DNA from: a virus
Strand: one strand, 5' to 3'
Virus record (IMG/VR): IMGVR_UViG_3300009170_000007
Span: 1-58,560 of that record
DNA: 58,560 bases
Position 1 is the first letter of the stretch, and every line of letters starts with the position of its first letter. Positions 51,725-58,560 of this stretch are shown here, piece by piece. The position numbers were made by a program, and so were the translations under genes. The notes beneath the pieces were generated by a model. It made no database searches and was not told the DNA's origin. It worked only from the letters and a program-made list of their open reading frames with translations.

Positions 51725-51772
51725 GGGTTTGTCGGCAGGGAAAGGTCCCTGCCACTAACCGGAGATACTGCC

Positions 51773-52261
51773 ATGACCAAGCCCAAGAAGACCCTGCCCG
51801 CCAACCTGTGCGTGGCTTTCAAAAACCAGACCGGCGAACACACCGGTACCATCCTCGAGGACCGCGGCCTGTTCTGGAAGGTCCGCGACGACGCTGACGA
51901 GGAGTACCAGGTGAAGAAGACCAGCTGCACTGAGTGCGACCCGCCCACCCCGGTGGCTGGCACGCTGAGCGCCTCCCTGGCCTCCCTGATTAACGCTGAT
52001 CCCGCCCCCGCTGCGCCGGTGGAGAAGAAGGCCAAGGTCGAGAAGGACCCGGACCTCGTGACCCTGGCCGAACTGTGCGTCGAGCTCAGGATCGTCGGCC
52101 GGATCGCCCGCCGCCGCCTGCGCAAGGCCCTGGGTCAGGTTGGCACTGGCTCCCGCTGGGAGTGGAAGAAGGCCTCGGAGGAACTGGCCAAGGTCAGGTC
52201 CCTGCTGACCGTCGCCCCGCCTGTCGCCACCGCCCCCGAGGCTGACGCTGACGACGAGTAA
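51773..52261 (+). CDS. Two-domain protein: SH3-like domain plus winged helix shared with 13661
   Basis: A 162-residue protein. Residues 10-45 (NLCVAFKNQTGEHTGTILED, GLFWKVRDDADEEYQVKK) look like a small SH3/Tudor-like barrel. After an Ala/Pro linker, residues 95-140 (LVTLAELCVELRIVGRIARR, SRWEW) match the winged-helix-like domain of the 81-residue protein at 13661, including the acidic tail. It is high in GC. Function unknown; DNA or RNAP binding is a guess. Confidence 0.68.
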   Translation: MTKPKKTLPANLCVAFKNQTGEHTGTILEDRGLFWKVRDDADEEYQVKKTSCTECDPPTPVAGTLSASLASLINADPAPAAPVEKKAKVEKDPDLVTLAELCVELRIVGRIARRRLRKALGQVGTGSRWEWKKASEELAKVRSLLTVAPPVATAPEADADDE

Positions 52262-52270
52262 TCCAGGCAA

Positions 52271-52292
52271 GGTGGGGTAACCAATCCCCACC
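52271..52292 (+). terminator. Perfect hairpin after the 51773 gene
   Basis: GGTGGGG and CCCCACC form a perfect seven-pair stem with an eight-base loop. No T-run follows, so it is more likely an mRNA end-stabiliser or pausing site than a full terminator. Confidence 0.4.
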
Positions 52293-52351
52293 TCCGTCCG
52301 GCGCTACCAGCGTCGCTGAAGAGCCTCAGCAAAGGCGAAACGGAGTATGTG

Positions 52352-53053
52352 ATGACTAACAATCGTGCGATCGAAAAGATCCAGAAGCTGCTGGCGCTGG
52401 CCAGTGACCCGGGCGCTGCGCCCCAAGAGGCGGAGACGGCAGCCCGTCAGGCGGCGTACCTGATGGCCCAGCATGACCTGGACCTGGGCGACCTGGCCGC
52501 AGTGGAGCTGGCGGCGCAGTGGGATATGACCACTCAGTCGGCTCAAGGCTGCAGACCGGGAAAGCGTAACGCGGTGGAGGTCCCGCCCTGGATAGGGATC
52601 ATCGCTTGGGGCGTCAAGATATTCACCCGGACCCGAGCTTCGAACGGCCTCGGCACTGTTACCTTCAAGGGACCCAGGGAGGACGTGGTCCTCGCCGTCT
52701 GGCTCCACGAATACCTCCTGCACCAGGCGTACGCAGCCAGTAAGGGCCTGGGCCTGGGTGAGGCTAACAGGTTCCGTAACGGATTCGCTAGCGCCCTCCA
52801 GGGGCGCCTGAAGGCTCTGGCCAAGGCCAGGGACACTGCGGACCAGGAGCTGACCGCCGGCAAGAGTGGCACTTCCTTGGTTCGGGTACAGGATGCTCGG
52901 AAGCAAGAGATGGACAAGTTCTTCGGTGACGAGGCCAGGGGACACACCTCCAAGGTCGGCCAGTCGATCGACGGTTACTTGGCGGGCCAGAAGGCAGCCA
53001 TCCCCACGAACCGCCCCCTGACCGGGTCTAGCAATCGTCTGCTGGGGAGCTAA
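52352..53053 (+). CDS. DUF2786 domain protein
   Basis: A 233-residue protein; ATG 52352 with GGAG six bases upstream. The N-terminus (AIEKIQKLLALASDPGA, ETAARQAAYLMAQHDLDL) is the DUF2786 helical domain. The rest (LHEYLLHQAYAASKGLG, RNGFASALQGRLKALAK) is its usual C-terminal companion domain. The family is common in phages and is of unknown activity. It is GC-rich like its neighbours. Confidence 0.8.
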   Translation: MTNNRAIEKIQKLLALASDPGAAPQEAETAARQAAYLMAQHDLDLGDLAAVELAAQWDMTTQSAQGCRPGKRNAVEVPPWIGIIAWGVKIFTRTRASNGLGTVTFKGPREDVVLAVWLHEYLLHQAYAASKGLGLGEANRFRNGFASALQGRLKALAKARDTADQELTAGKSGTSLVRVQDARKQEMDKFFGDEARGHTSKVGQSIDGYLAGQKAAIPTNRPLTGSSNRLLGS

Positions 53054-53055
53054 TC

Positions 53056-53349
53056 ATGGACTACTCTGAGATCCTGGAGAGGGCGCAAGCCCTCGCCGAA
53101 GAGGCCCTGGCCACTGGCACTGAGTGGCCTGCGGAAAGGATGAACCTGGATAAGCGTATCGGCAAGCTGATCGTAGGGGAGACCTGGATCGCTGCACGCC
53201 GGGACACCATTAAGCGCCTCCGTTACTACGGTGGGTTCGAGTATATTGATGAAGAGTATCAGCTCGCCCTGGGCGACATGGTGTTCTACAGCCGGGATGA
53301 CGATCGGGTGGAGGCTGCCCTCATGAATCTTGAGTTCAACGAGGATTGA
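53056..53349 (+). CDS. Hypothetical protein
   Basis: A 97-residue acidic protein two bases after the DUF2786 gene. It has a helical start (SEILERAQALAEEAL) and a Tyr/Phe-rich centre (LRYYGGFEYIDEEYQLALGD). No known motif. Function unknown. Confidence 0.6.
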   Translation: MDYSEILERAQALAEEALATGTEWPAERMNLDKRIGKLIVGETWIAARRDTIKRLRYYGGFEYIDEEYQLALGDMVFYSRDDDRVEAALMNLEFNED

Positions 53350-53353
53350 TGCC

Positions 53354-53734
53354 ATGAAGACACTGATGCTGGCCGGCAAGGCCACACTAACCATCAAGAG
53401 TAAGAAGACAGGAGTACGCTACACGTACCGGTTCAATCGCCCTCCTGGGGATGATCCCGCACGCTGTGTCTGGGTCCGCGTCCTGACCGGACCTGACAGC
53501 TACAGGTATCTGGGCGTGCTTTGGCCTGACACCATGAAGTATCACCCCAAGGGTCAAGAGCCTAGCAGTCGAGCCATAGCTTGGGTGATCCAGACCCTGA
53601 AGGGCAGAGGGGAGGGAGCTCTCCTGGAGGATGTCGAGGTATGGCATGAAGGTAAGTGCTGCCGCTGCGGTCGCCAGCTGACCACGCCTGAGTCCATAGC
53701 CAGAGGATTGGGTCCGGAGTGCGCCTTAATGTAA
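53354..53734 (+). CDS. DUF6011-like zinc-knuckle protein
   Basis: A 126-residue protein from ATG 53354 (GAGGA upstream). The C-terminus CCRCGRQLTTPESIARGLGP then ECA is the four-cysteine zinc motif of DUF6011, common in phage proteins. The N-terminal part (ATLTIKSKKTGVRYTYRF, CVWVRVLTGPDSYRYLGVL) is a small beta domain. The last gene of the operon, followed by a strong terminator. Function unknown. Confidence 0.75.
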   Translation: MKTLMLAGKATLTIKSKKTGVRYTYRFNRPPGDDPARCVWVRVLTGPDSYRYLGVLWPDTMKYHPKGQEPSSRAIAWVIQTLKGRGEGALLEDVEVWHEGKCCRCGRQLTTPESIARGLGPECALM

Positions 53735-53752
53735 TCAAGCCTTGAAACAAGG

Positions 53753-53777
53753 TAGGCCCTACGGGGCCTATATTTTT
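53753..53777 (+). terminator. Intrinsic terminator ending the 51773 operon
   Basis: TAGGCCC and GGGCCTA form a seven-pair stem with a TACG tetraloop, followed by TATTTTT. A textbook rho-independent terminator. Confidence 0.85.
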
Positions 53778-54178
53778 GTGGGTACATATACCCACCACCC
53801 CACTAGTACGCGGGTTACTGAACGGCGCCCACTAACCAATTTGGTGCCATCTGGGGGCGCTGTTTCCAGTGGTTCCGAGTGGGAATTATTCCACTATGAT
53901 TTTTCTCACCAGTATTGAATAGCTAAGTTACTGATATATATACTTATTTTATTATCTTGAAGAGAAAAAGAGAAAAATAGGTAAAATATACAAGTTTCTT
54001 GCTGTATTTTTAACCCTATGATGATTGGGTATAAGTTATACCCCGCGCGCCCCACTGGGGGGATATTAAAATAAAAAAAAATATGTCTCCCCATCTATCG
54101 CTTTATAATCAGTGACTTACGCTAGTCTGGTGAGAAAAAAATTTCTCCCCAAGATAACCTTTGACCCATCATTGGAAA
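53778..54178. other. AT-rich non-coding region with palindromes, left part of the probable origin
   Basis: No gene. The part 53890-54110 is strikingly AT-rich and could be an unwinding region. Inverted repeats are GTGGGTA-CATA-TACCCAC (53778-53795) and GGGTATAA-G-TTATACCC (54027-54043). Weak TTTCTCCCCAA-type copies of the iteron occur near 54141. It lies between a strong terminator and the iterons. Confidence 0.55.
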
Positions 54179-54232
54179 AGTTATCCCCAACAGAAGAAAA
54201 GTTATCCCCAATCAAGACCGAGTTATCCCCAA
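54179..54232 (+). repeat. Three iterons with exact 21-bp period, probable replication origin
   Basis: AGTTATCCCCAA occurs at 54179-54190, 54200-54211 and 54221-54232, exactly 21 bases apart, about two helical turns. The core TTATCCCCA differs by one base from the DnaA box TTATCCACA. It borders an AT-rich region and lies 190 bases from the primase-helicase gene. Repeats in phase next to AT-rich DNA are typical of origins. Confidence 0.6.
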
Positions 54233-54306
54233 CCATTCTCGAACTTTTACCCATTTGGTATATTTTTCCCGCCCCCACTTTAGGACATTGGGATATCATC
54301 TCCCCT

Positions 54307-54319
54307 GGTATAATATACC
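54307..54319 (+). promoter_or_regulatory. -10 element inside a palindrome
   Basis: GGTATAATATACC is a perfect palindrome around a central A and contains TATAAT (54309-54314). No clear -35 at 17 bases (TTGGGA at 15). It may be an operator-controlled start for the short frame at 54346 or for an origin transcript. Confidence 0.45.
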
Positions 54320-54345
54320 CACACACCGCCACCCGGGAGAACGAA

Positions 54346-54423
54346 ATGAACCACGCATATCCGGGTGATCGTCTACCTGACCGATCCAGCCCGACCCGAC
54401 CCGACTTCGAGGTAGAAGACTAA
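54346..54423 (+). CDS. Possible 25-residue peptide
   Basis: ATG 54346 has GGGAG seven bases upstream and follows the -10 at 54309. The peptide is Asp/Pro/Arg-rich and ends FEVED. Its stop overlaps the end of the convergent primase gene by four bases. It may be real or a chance frame. Confidence 0.3.
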   Translation: MNHAYPGDRLPDRSSPTRPDFEVED

Positions 54424-56501
54424 CTACGCATTCCCAGCTTCCGGCGTACCCTCCGGAGCCAGCCAGCGTCGAATACAGCGATCTCTTCCTTACCCCCACC
54501 CGAGGTGCGCTTCACCCTACGTATAGCCCCAGGTAGCAAGAGGTCCTCCAGCTGTCGCTTGAAGTGGAGTCTCCGCTCACACCGAGCTCGACCACTCCAA
54601 GACACATATTCATCATACAACTTATTCACCCCCACATGGCCTTCCTCCCAATCAGAACCCCAATCCAGGAGGAACTGCGTCACACCAGCCACACCCTGCA
54701 CCATCTGGGATTCACGGCCATCTGTCCACGGGATCACCCCTGGCTTCCACCCCGACAGATCCATTCGGCGCAGGTCATACAACATCCGACCAAGTCCACC
54801 ACCCTCCACGCTCATTTGAGCCACCACCCTATCCCAGTAATCATGGTCTCCCACTCGACCACCCAATACCTTGGTGATGAAATACCGTCGATCACCCGCA
54901 TCCACCGGAACCACCCAGTCATGATTAGAGCAGACCCCCAACCCGATGCAATTGGCGATCGAGAATGAATCCCGACCTTTCATCTCGACCATCTTAGTCT
55001 TCTCCGTTATGAGCGTCTTCAGGACACCCTCACGAACCTTGTCTCCACCCCATGTCGCCTCATCCGCCAACACCAAACACTTGTTAGCCAGATGATAGTT
55101 GAACTTGCCAGCCAAGTGATCACCCTGGGTGACGGTCATGTAATGATCACCAAACAACTCGCCCAGCAGACGGAAGACCAAAGATTTCCCACACCCTGGC
55201 ACACCCACTAGCACTATGGCCGAACCTGGCACCTCCCATGGCCTCTGTACCCTATGCGCCATCCACCCCAATAGGTAATCCCGAAGGTCCTCTCTCTGGT
55301 GGCAGACATTGATCCAGAGATGTTCAAGAAACAGCTCCCACCCAACCCCAAAATCCCCTTCCTCTTCTTCAACTGCCCAGCCGCGCCACAGGTTGTACTC
55401 CCCACCCCCACTCTCAAGCCCAGGCTTAAACACCACACCACCAGGAAACTCACGACGATCAGGGTGACCCAGCCAGAACTTGTCAGCCGTCACTTCCCGC
55501 TCACCCGAAGTCACTCTTCTATTCGCCATAAGCAACGAAAAATCCGAGCGGGTCAGGAATGCCACTCCACCTCCACGCTGCTCCTGCAATACGCAGACTG
55601 AGCCGCCGTTCCTAATCACAGCATACTCGGCATTAAGCTGCTCTATCAGATCGCCAGCACCTAACTCAAGCCACTCGACCAAGGATTCGAAGCCCCGAAG
55701 TCCAAAGCCCGAACCCCCACTAACGCATAGCTCACGAAGCCGCTTCAGCCCAGGGACTCGACCTCCGCTCTCTAACTCTTCACGAAGCCTCTCACTCTTG
55801 AGACGCTTCTCACCTTCTTCATCCCCTGCCTCAATCAGTATCCCACGCAGGAACGAGTCTACATCCTCATCTTCCCAGCCACTGCGAACCATTGAACCCA
55901 CTAGGCAGACGGACATCTCATCTCTAGCCCCGCCATGCCAATCTCGTAACAACAGCGAAGCCGCAGCTAACCAGCGGACGGACCTCTCAAGGTTCTCAGG
56001 ATCTATCCCAGAGATCTCTTCCTCACCCATCCACTCTATAGGTTCGCCGGTGTCAGGGTGCACGCTACCAGGTCCCATCGTCTGTCCCGAAGCACGCAGC
56101 TCCAGCAACACCGACTTCTCATTCCGCTTGTCCCAACACATACGCTTACTGCTCTTCACTCCAGACCGGTAGATCATGTGAGTTACGGCACCGCCTCGAC
56201 CAAACCGAGCAGTAGTAGGCAGATAGTACTTGGCCAGAACGCGGGACTCCTCAGAGTCCAGATCTATATCAACGATGTCCCCGAATCCCCTACCTAACCG
56301 GATGCCGAAGTTGCTATCCCCACCCCCATGGCTCTCACTCCATTCCCAGATCTTCTCTTGGGCTTCTTCCTCAGTGATCTTCTGCCAAGCCCCATATCCT
56401 GGAGACTTCCCATGTAGTAGGGGTATAACACTTTTGATGCCTCGGTCATATAACTTCTGGACCTTAGGGTGAGTCTTATGTAGCCGGGTTACCGCACTCA
56501 T
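54420..56501 (-). CDS. Primase-helicase (prim-pol plus D5/SF3-like helicase)
   Basis: A 693-residue protein. The first 220 residues have the archaeo-eukaryotic prim-pol pattern: GDIVDIDLD (metal-binding Asp), VTHMIYR, and LRASGQTMGPGSVHPDTGEP. The C-terminal half is a SF3/DUF5906-type helicase: VGVPGCGKSLVFRLLGELF (Walker A near residue 430), LVLADEATWGG (Walker B) and SNHDWVVPVDAGDRRYFI (sensor). It would prime and unwind at the nearby iterons. Its start overlaps the HTH gene by ATGA. Confidence 0.88.
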   Translation of the reverse strand: MSAVTRLHKTHPKVQKLYDRGIKSVIPLLHGKSPGYGAWQKITEEEAQEKIWEWSESHGGGDSNFGIRLGRGFGDIVDIDLDSEESRVLAKYYLPTTARFGRGGAVTHMIYRSGVKSSKRMCWDKRNEKSVLLELRASGQTMGPGSVHPDTGEPIEWMGEEEISGIDPENLERSVRWLAAASLLLRDWHGGARDEMSVCLVGSMVRSGWEDEDVDSFLRGILIEAGDEEGEKRLKSERLREELESGGRVPGLKRLRELCVSGGSGFGLRGFESLVEWLELGAGDLIEQLNAEYAVIRNGGSVCVLQEQRGGGVAFLTRSDFSLLMANRRVTSGEREVTADKFWLGHPDRREFPGGVVFKPGLESGGGEYNLWRGWAVEEEEGDFGVGWELFLEHLWINVCHQREDLRDYLLGWMAHRVQRPWEVPGSAIVLVGVPGCGKSLVFRLLGELFGDHYMTVTQGDHLAGKFNYHLANKCLVLADEATWGGDKVREGVLKTLITEKTKMVEMKGRDSFSIANCIGLGVCSNHDWVVPVDAGDRRYFITKVLGGRVGDHDYWDRVVAQMSVEGGGLGRMLYDLRRMDLSGWKPGVIPWTDGRESQMVQGVAGVTQFLLDWGSDWEEGHVGVNKLYDEYVSWSGRARCERRLHFKRQLEDLLLPGAIRRVKRTSGGGKEEIAVFDAGWLRRVRRKLGMRS

Positions 56502-56665
56502 GCTGCCTCCCTCTCAGCCAACTTCTCAGAGAGCTTCTTTACATCCTTGTCAAATAGCACCCAGCCGAACCCTACCTTCTGACCCAGTCCCTCGCGACGC
56601 ACCCACTTATATAGCCGCTTCTCAGGGATGCCCAGTCGCTTACTCACTTCGCCAATAGAATACAT
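56498..56665 (-). CDS. MerR/excisionase-like HTH protein
   Basis: A 55-residue protein. YSIGEVSKRLGIPEKRLYKWVRREGL is a MerR-like winged helix-turn-helix, followed by a strand (GFGWVLFDKDV) and a charged helix. AGGAGG lies before the ATG. It is translationally coupled to the primase and may regulate the operon or bind the iterons. No integrase is present, so an excisionase role is unlikely. Confidence 0.75.
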   Translation of the reverse strand: MYSIGEVSKRLGIPEKRLYKWVRREGLGQKVGFGWVLFDKDVKKLSEKLAEREAA

Positions 56666-56681
56666 TTTTCCTCCTAGAAAG

Positions 56682-56711
56682 TTTACTGCTAGATACCACT
56701 CGGGTTATAAT
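56682..56711 (+). promoter_or_regulatory. Promoter for the dNMP kinase operon
   Basis: TTTACT (56682-56687), an 18-base spacer and TATAAT (56706-56711), about 60 bases before ATG 56771. If the genome is circular it could drive the rightward operon across the window joint to the ligase. Confidence 0.6.
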
Positions 56712-56770
56712 ACCACTTTACCCCCGAGCTAGAAACATTCGCTCCCACTAAAATTTTCCCAGGTAACCCC

Positions 56771-57262
56771 ATGATCATAGTTGAAGGTCCAGACAATACC
56801 GGAAAGACCACACTTATCCAACAGCTGCAGGATATTTTTCATCTGCCATCACTTAGGGCGGGCTTCCATCCACAGAACCCTAAAGACATCCATCAATATC
56901 ACTACTGGGCGGTCACCTCCCCACGTCAGTTGATTTTAGACCGACACCCCGCCGTCTCGGACTTCATCTATACACCCATCCTGAGACCCACCGAACCTGA
57001 GCTCTCCTCATTAGACCTCATCATTCGGATGTTGGACCGTCACTACACTATTTTCGCCCTCCCTCCATTCAACCAGGTTGAAAAGAGTTATGACGAACGA
57101 CCTCAACTTAAGGGGACGAAAGAAAACCTCCGACGCATTTATCAAGCCTATGAGAAACTGTTGAATGACTTTGAACCCAACTTCCTGTATGACTATACCA
57201 AACCCAATGCCTTTACGGCTCTCACCACCCACCTAACCCACTACCTGGCGCGCTCATCATGA
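56771..57262 (+). CDS. Thymidylate kinase-like deoxynucleoside monophosphate kinase
   Basis: A 163-residue P-loop kinase. The start IIVEGPDNTGKTTLIQQL is the thymidylate-kinase Walker A. The strand LILDRHPAVSDFIY supplies the DR(H/Y) motif, and the tail is helical. It is shorter than cellular dTMP kinases (about 205). The substrate could be dTMP or a modified dCMP, as for T4 gp1 kinase. It overlaps the pyrophosphatase gene by four bases, which ties the two functions. Confidence 0.82.
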   Translation: MIIVEGPDNTGKTTLIQQLQDIFHLPSLRAGFHPQNPKDIHQYHYWAVTSPRQLILDRHPAVSDFIYTPILRPTEPELSSLDLIIRMLDRHYTIFALPPFNQVEKSYDERPQLKGTKENLRRIYQAYEKLLNDFEPNFLYDYTKPNAFTALTTHLTHYLARSS

Positions 57263-57813
57263 TCCAAGAAACCCTTCCCCGAATCTTCGAATTTCAGTCT
57301 CAGCTCATCGAGACACTCCGTCCCATCGAAATTGAACTGGGATATACCCCACCCCAAATTCCGTTAGATTTCACTCTCAGAGCCCACCAGGACTGGTTCC
57401 GGCTCATGTCATGGTACCTGACGGAAGAGATCATCGAGGCGAAAAGTGCTAACCACACCCTGCTTCCCGAGGAAATGGCTGATGCCCTTCACTTCGCAGT
57501 GGAACTGTGTATCCTCGCCGACATCCCACCTCATCAGGTGTTAGAACGTCTGGCCCTGGAGCAATTCGAGCCTTACTCCACCCCGCAAACCCTGGACGAC
57601 GTCATCTTCCATCTGGGACTAGCTAACAACCTGCTCAAGGCTAAGCACTGGAAGAAAAACCCCAAGCCCACACCACTGAGCAACTTCCGGTATCATCTGG
57701 CTTCTTCCTTGATCTCTTTACTTCAGTGCTTCTTCCAGGCTCAGATTGACCCCGCCGAAGAGTACTTCAAGAAGCATCAAATAAATAATGACAGAGCCCA
57801 ATCCGGGTACTAA
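57259..57813 (+). CDS. All-alpha NTP pyrophosphatase (MazG/dUTPase-2/dCTPase type)
   Basis: A 184-residue all-helical protein. The metal-binding pattern EEIIEA (EExxE) followed about 18 residues later by EEMADAL (ExxD) is that of the MazG-like and dimeric dUTPase/dCTPase group. In phages this group hydrolyses dUTP or dCTP; T4 gp56 is the dCTPase that keeps dC out of DNA. The C-terminal 60 residues have no known motif. Position between the kinase and the TS-fold genes supports a nucleotide-pool role. Confidence 0.7.
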   Translation: MIQETLPRIFEFQSQLIETLRPIEIELGYTPPQIPLDFTLRAHQDWFRLMSWYLTEEIIEAKSANHTLLPEEMADALHFAVELCILADIPPHQVLERLALEQFEPYSTPQTLDDVIFHLGLANNLLKAKHWKKNPKPTPLSNFRYHLASSLISLLQCFFQAQIDPAEEYFKKHQINNDRAQSGY

Positions 57814-57816
57814 TCC

Positions 57817-57837
57817 CTTATAATGGGTATGTCACTA
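57817..57837 (+). promoter_or_regulatory. Promoter element identical to that at 11812
   Basis: A 21-base block with TATAAT at 57819-57824, identical to 11812-11832. It lies between the pyrophosphatase stop and ATG 57860. No good -35. It would start transcription of the operon that runs over the window joint. Confidence 0.6.
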
Positions 57838-57859
57838 ACCAAAACCGGAGTCCGATATC

Positions 57860-58096
57860 ATGCCCTGCATCCAGTACCTCACCGCCAAAGTTAAGCATCA
57901 CGACCAAGAGTTCAATGCGGTTATCTCCGAACACTCCAGCAACACCTTCATCTTCGGATTCAGTCAACTCCCGGTCACCACTTCGACTCACATGAGCTTC
58001 GCTTCCCTGAAGGCGATCGCCGACATGTTGAACCTCGCCGTCGCTGTTCACGAGCAGCGCATCGCCGCCGACATGGAGCATCAAGACAATGACTAA
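57860..58096 (+). CDS. Small hypothetical protein
   Basis: A 78-residue protein, first gene after the promoter at 57817. It has a small alpha/beta pattern (IQYLTAKVKHHDQEFNAVIS, THMSFASLKAIADMLNLAV) and an acidic His-rich end. It overlaps the next gene. Function unknown. Confidence 0.6.
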   Translation: MPCIQYLTAKVKHHDQEFNAVISEHSSNTFIFGFSQLPVTTSTHMSFASLKAIADMLNLAVAVHEQRIAADMEHQDND

Positions 58097-58268
58097 TCGT
58101 CAATTCGCAGCGGCACACGACCGCTACCTCGAGCCGGAAGATGACCGGCAGGACGACTCCCCCGAGGACGACGAAATGGACCTCGCCGACATAGCGCGCC
58201 AGAAGCGCTTGGACCGTGAGGATTGGGAAGCGGAAACGCTTCGGCAGAAACAGGAGTGCGACGAATGA
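58089..58268 (+). CDS. Small acidic hypothetical protein
   Basis: A 59-residue protein from ATG 58089, overlapping both neighbours by four to eight bases. It is highly charged (RYLEPEDDRQDDSPEDDEMD, then RLDREDWEAETLRQKQE). Probably helical. Function unknown. Confidence 0.6.
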   Translation: MTNRQFAAAHDRYLEPEDDRQDDSPEDDEMDLADIARQKRLDREDWEAETLRQKQECDE

Positions 58269-58560
58269 ACAACGAATGGCAAGACCTGCCCACTGTGCAG
58301 GACGTGGCCCGCGCCCAATACGAAGGGTGGGAGATTCAGTACCGAGTAAAAGGCACTGAGTTTGGTTGGTGGCCAGGGAATAATTGGTATCGTGACTATA
58401 TATTCCGTGGTCGTCCCGCGCAGTCGAAGAAGGTCACAGTCACCAGCGAGTGCTGGCGGCACCCTGAGCACGGAGGACTGTTTTGGCGGTCTCACGGAAA
58501 TACAACTTGCAAGCCGGAGGCATATGTACGCTTCCCCGCCGGAGACATTACAGGATATGT
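58265..58560 (+). CDS. Small hypothetical protein, paralogue of the gene at 305, cut by window end
   Basis: 98 codons are visible from ATG 58265 (ATGA overlap). MNNEWQDLP, WEI, a FRGRP block, ECWRHPEH and PAGDIT match the gene at 305 in order and spacing. If circular, it continues for twelve more codons to the stop at 32-34, giving 110 residues. Function unknown. Confidence 0.72.
   Translation, partial: MNNEWQDLPTVQDVARAQYEGWEIQYRVKGTEFGWWPGNNWYRDYIFRGRPAQSKKVTVTSECWRHPEHGGLFWRSHGNTTCKPEAYVRFPAGDITGY

Noticed and set aside
51755-52291. Long leftward frame opposite the 51773 gene
   Set aside because: GC-rich DNA leaves open antisense frames; the rightward frame has a promoter, a ribosome site and a paralogue.
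52304-52945. Long leftward frame opposite the DUF2786 gene
   Set aside because: The rightward frame carries a recognised domain; the antisense frame shows none and lacks start signals.
54117-54332. Leftward frame with repeated VGDN residues over the iterons
   Set aside because: The repeated residues are simply the translation of the iterons; no ribosome site.
55480-56172. Rightward 230-codon frame inside the primase region
   Set aside because: Ser/Pro/Arg-rich composition typical of an antisense shadow; the primase on the other strand has clear motifs.
56498-56665. Excisionase of a temperate phage
   Set aside because: No integrase, attachment site or classic repressor was found; a regulator role is simpler.

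Overview
The window looks like the complete or near-complete genome of a tailed double-stranded DNA phage with podovirus-type architecture. It has a terminase, a long portal, scaffold, capsid, short head-tail adaptor proteins, a gp10-like tail hub, ejection-type proteins and fibres. No tape measure, tail tube or sheath was seen. Strong AGGAGG-type ribosome sites and sigma70-like promoters point to a Gram-negative, probably proteobacterial, host. The taxon cannot be fixed from sequence alone. No integrase was found, so a lytic life style is the simplest reading. If the two ends are joined, the truncated last gene (58265 onward) closes with a stop at 32-34 and overlaps the first gene, so the window is probably one circularly permuted unit cut inside an operon.

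Layout: (1) 56771 to the end, then 1-14350, is a rightward block for nucleotide metabolism and replication. It encodes a dNMP kinase-like protein, an all-alpha NTP pyrophosphatase, small proteins, two thymidylate-synthase-fold proteins, a DHH phosphoesterase, a dCMP deaminase, a UDG-like/family A DNA polymerase fusion, an ATP ligase, DUF932, a Cas4-like nuclease, an HNH homing endonuclease, a Sak4-like ATPase, a DUF669 SSB, a SNF2-type helicase and a VRR-NUC nuclease. (2) 14413-51404 is leftward and carries virion and lysis genes. Read from its promoter end it runs: HTH, small and large terminase, a cassette of polyvalent-type proteins (43244-49338), portal, repeat-rich fibre, small proteins, a GroES-like protein, scaffold, major capsid, lysis genes, adaptors, fibres, tail hub and ejection proteins. 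(3) 51696-53734 is a rightward GC-richer block (winged-helix protein, DUF2786, DUF6011). (4) 53735-54345 is a non-coding, AT-rich region with three 21-bp-spaced iterons, probably the replication origin. (5) 54420-56665 is leftward and encodes a primase-helicase and a MerR-like HTH protein.

The most interesting signal is a possible cytosine-modification pathway. Two thymidylate-synthase-fold proteins keep the Cys-20-Arg-11-x geometry of the family. Both carry Asp where thymidylate synthases have the substrate-reading Asn, the change known from T4 dCMP hydroxymethylase. A dNMP kinase, an all-alpha (d)NTP pyrophosphatase and a dCMP deaminase complete a set like that used by T4 to replace dC in its DNA. 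Other notable points are a shared GG-hydrophobic motif at the C-termini of adjacent polyvalent-type proteins, a UDG-like domain with intact Fe-S cysteines but a lost catalytic His, a possible three-way-junction RNA before the GroES-like gene, and a family of GGGTAT/ATACCC palindromes in control regions.
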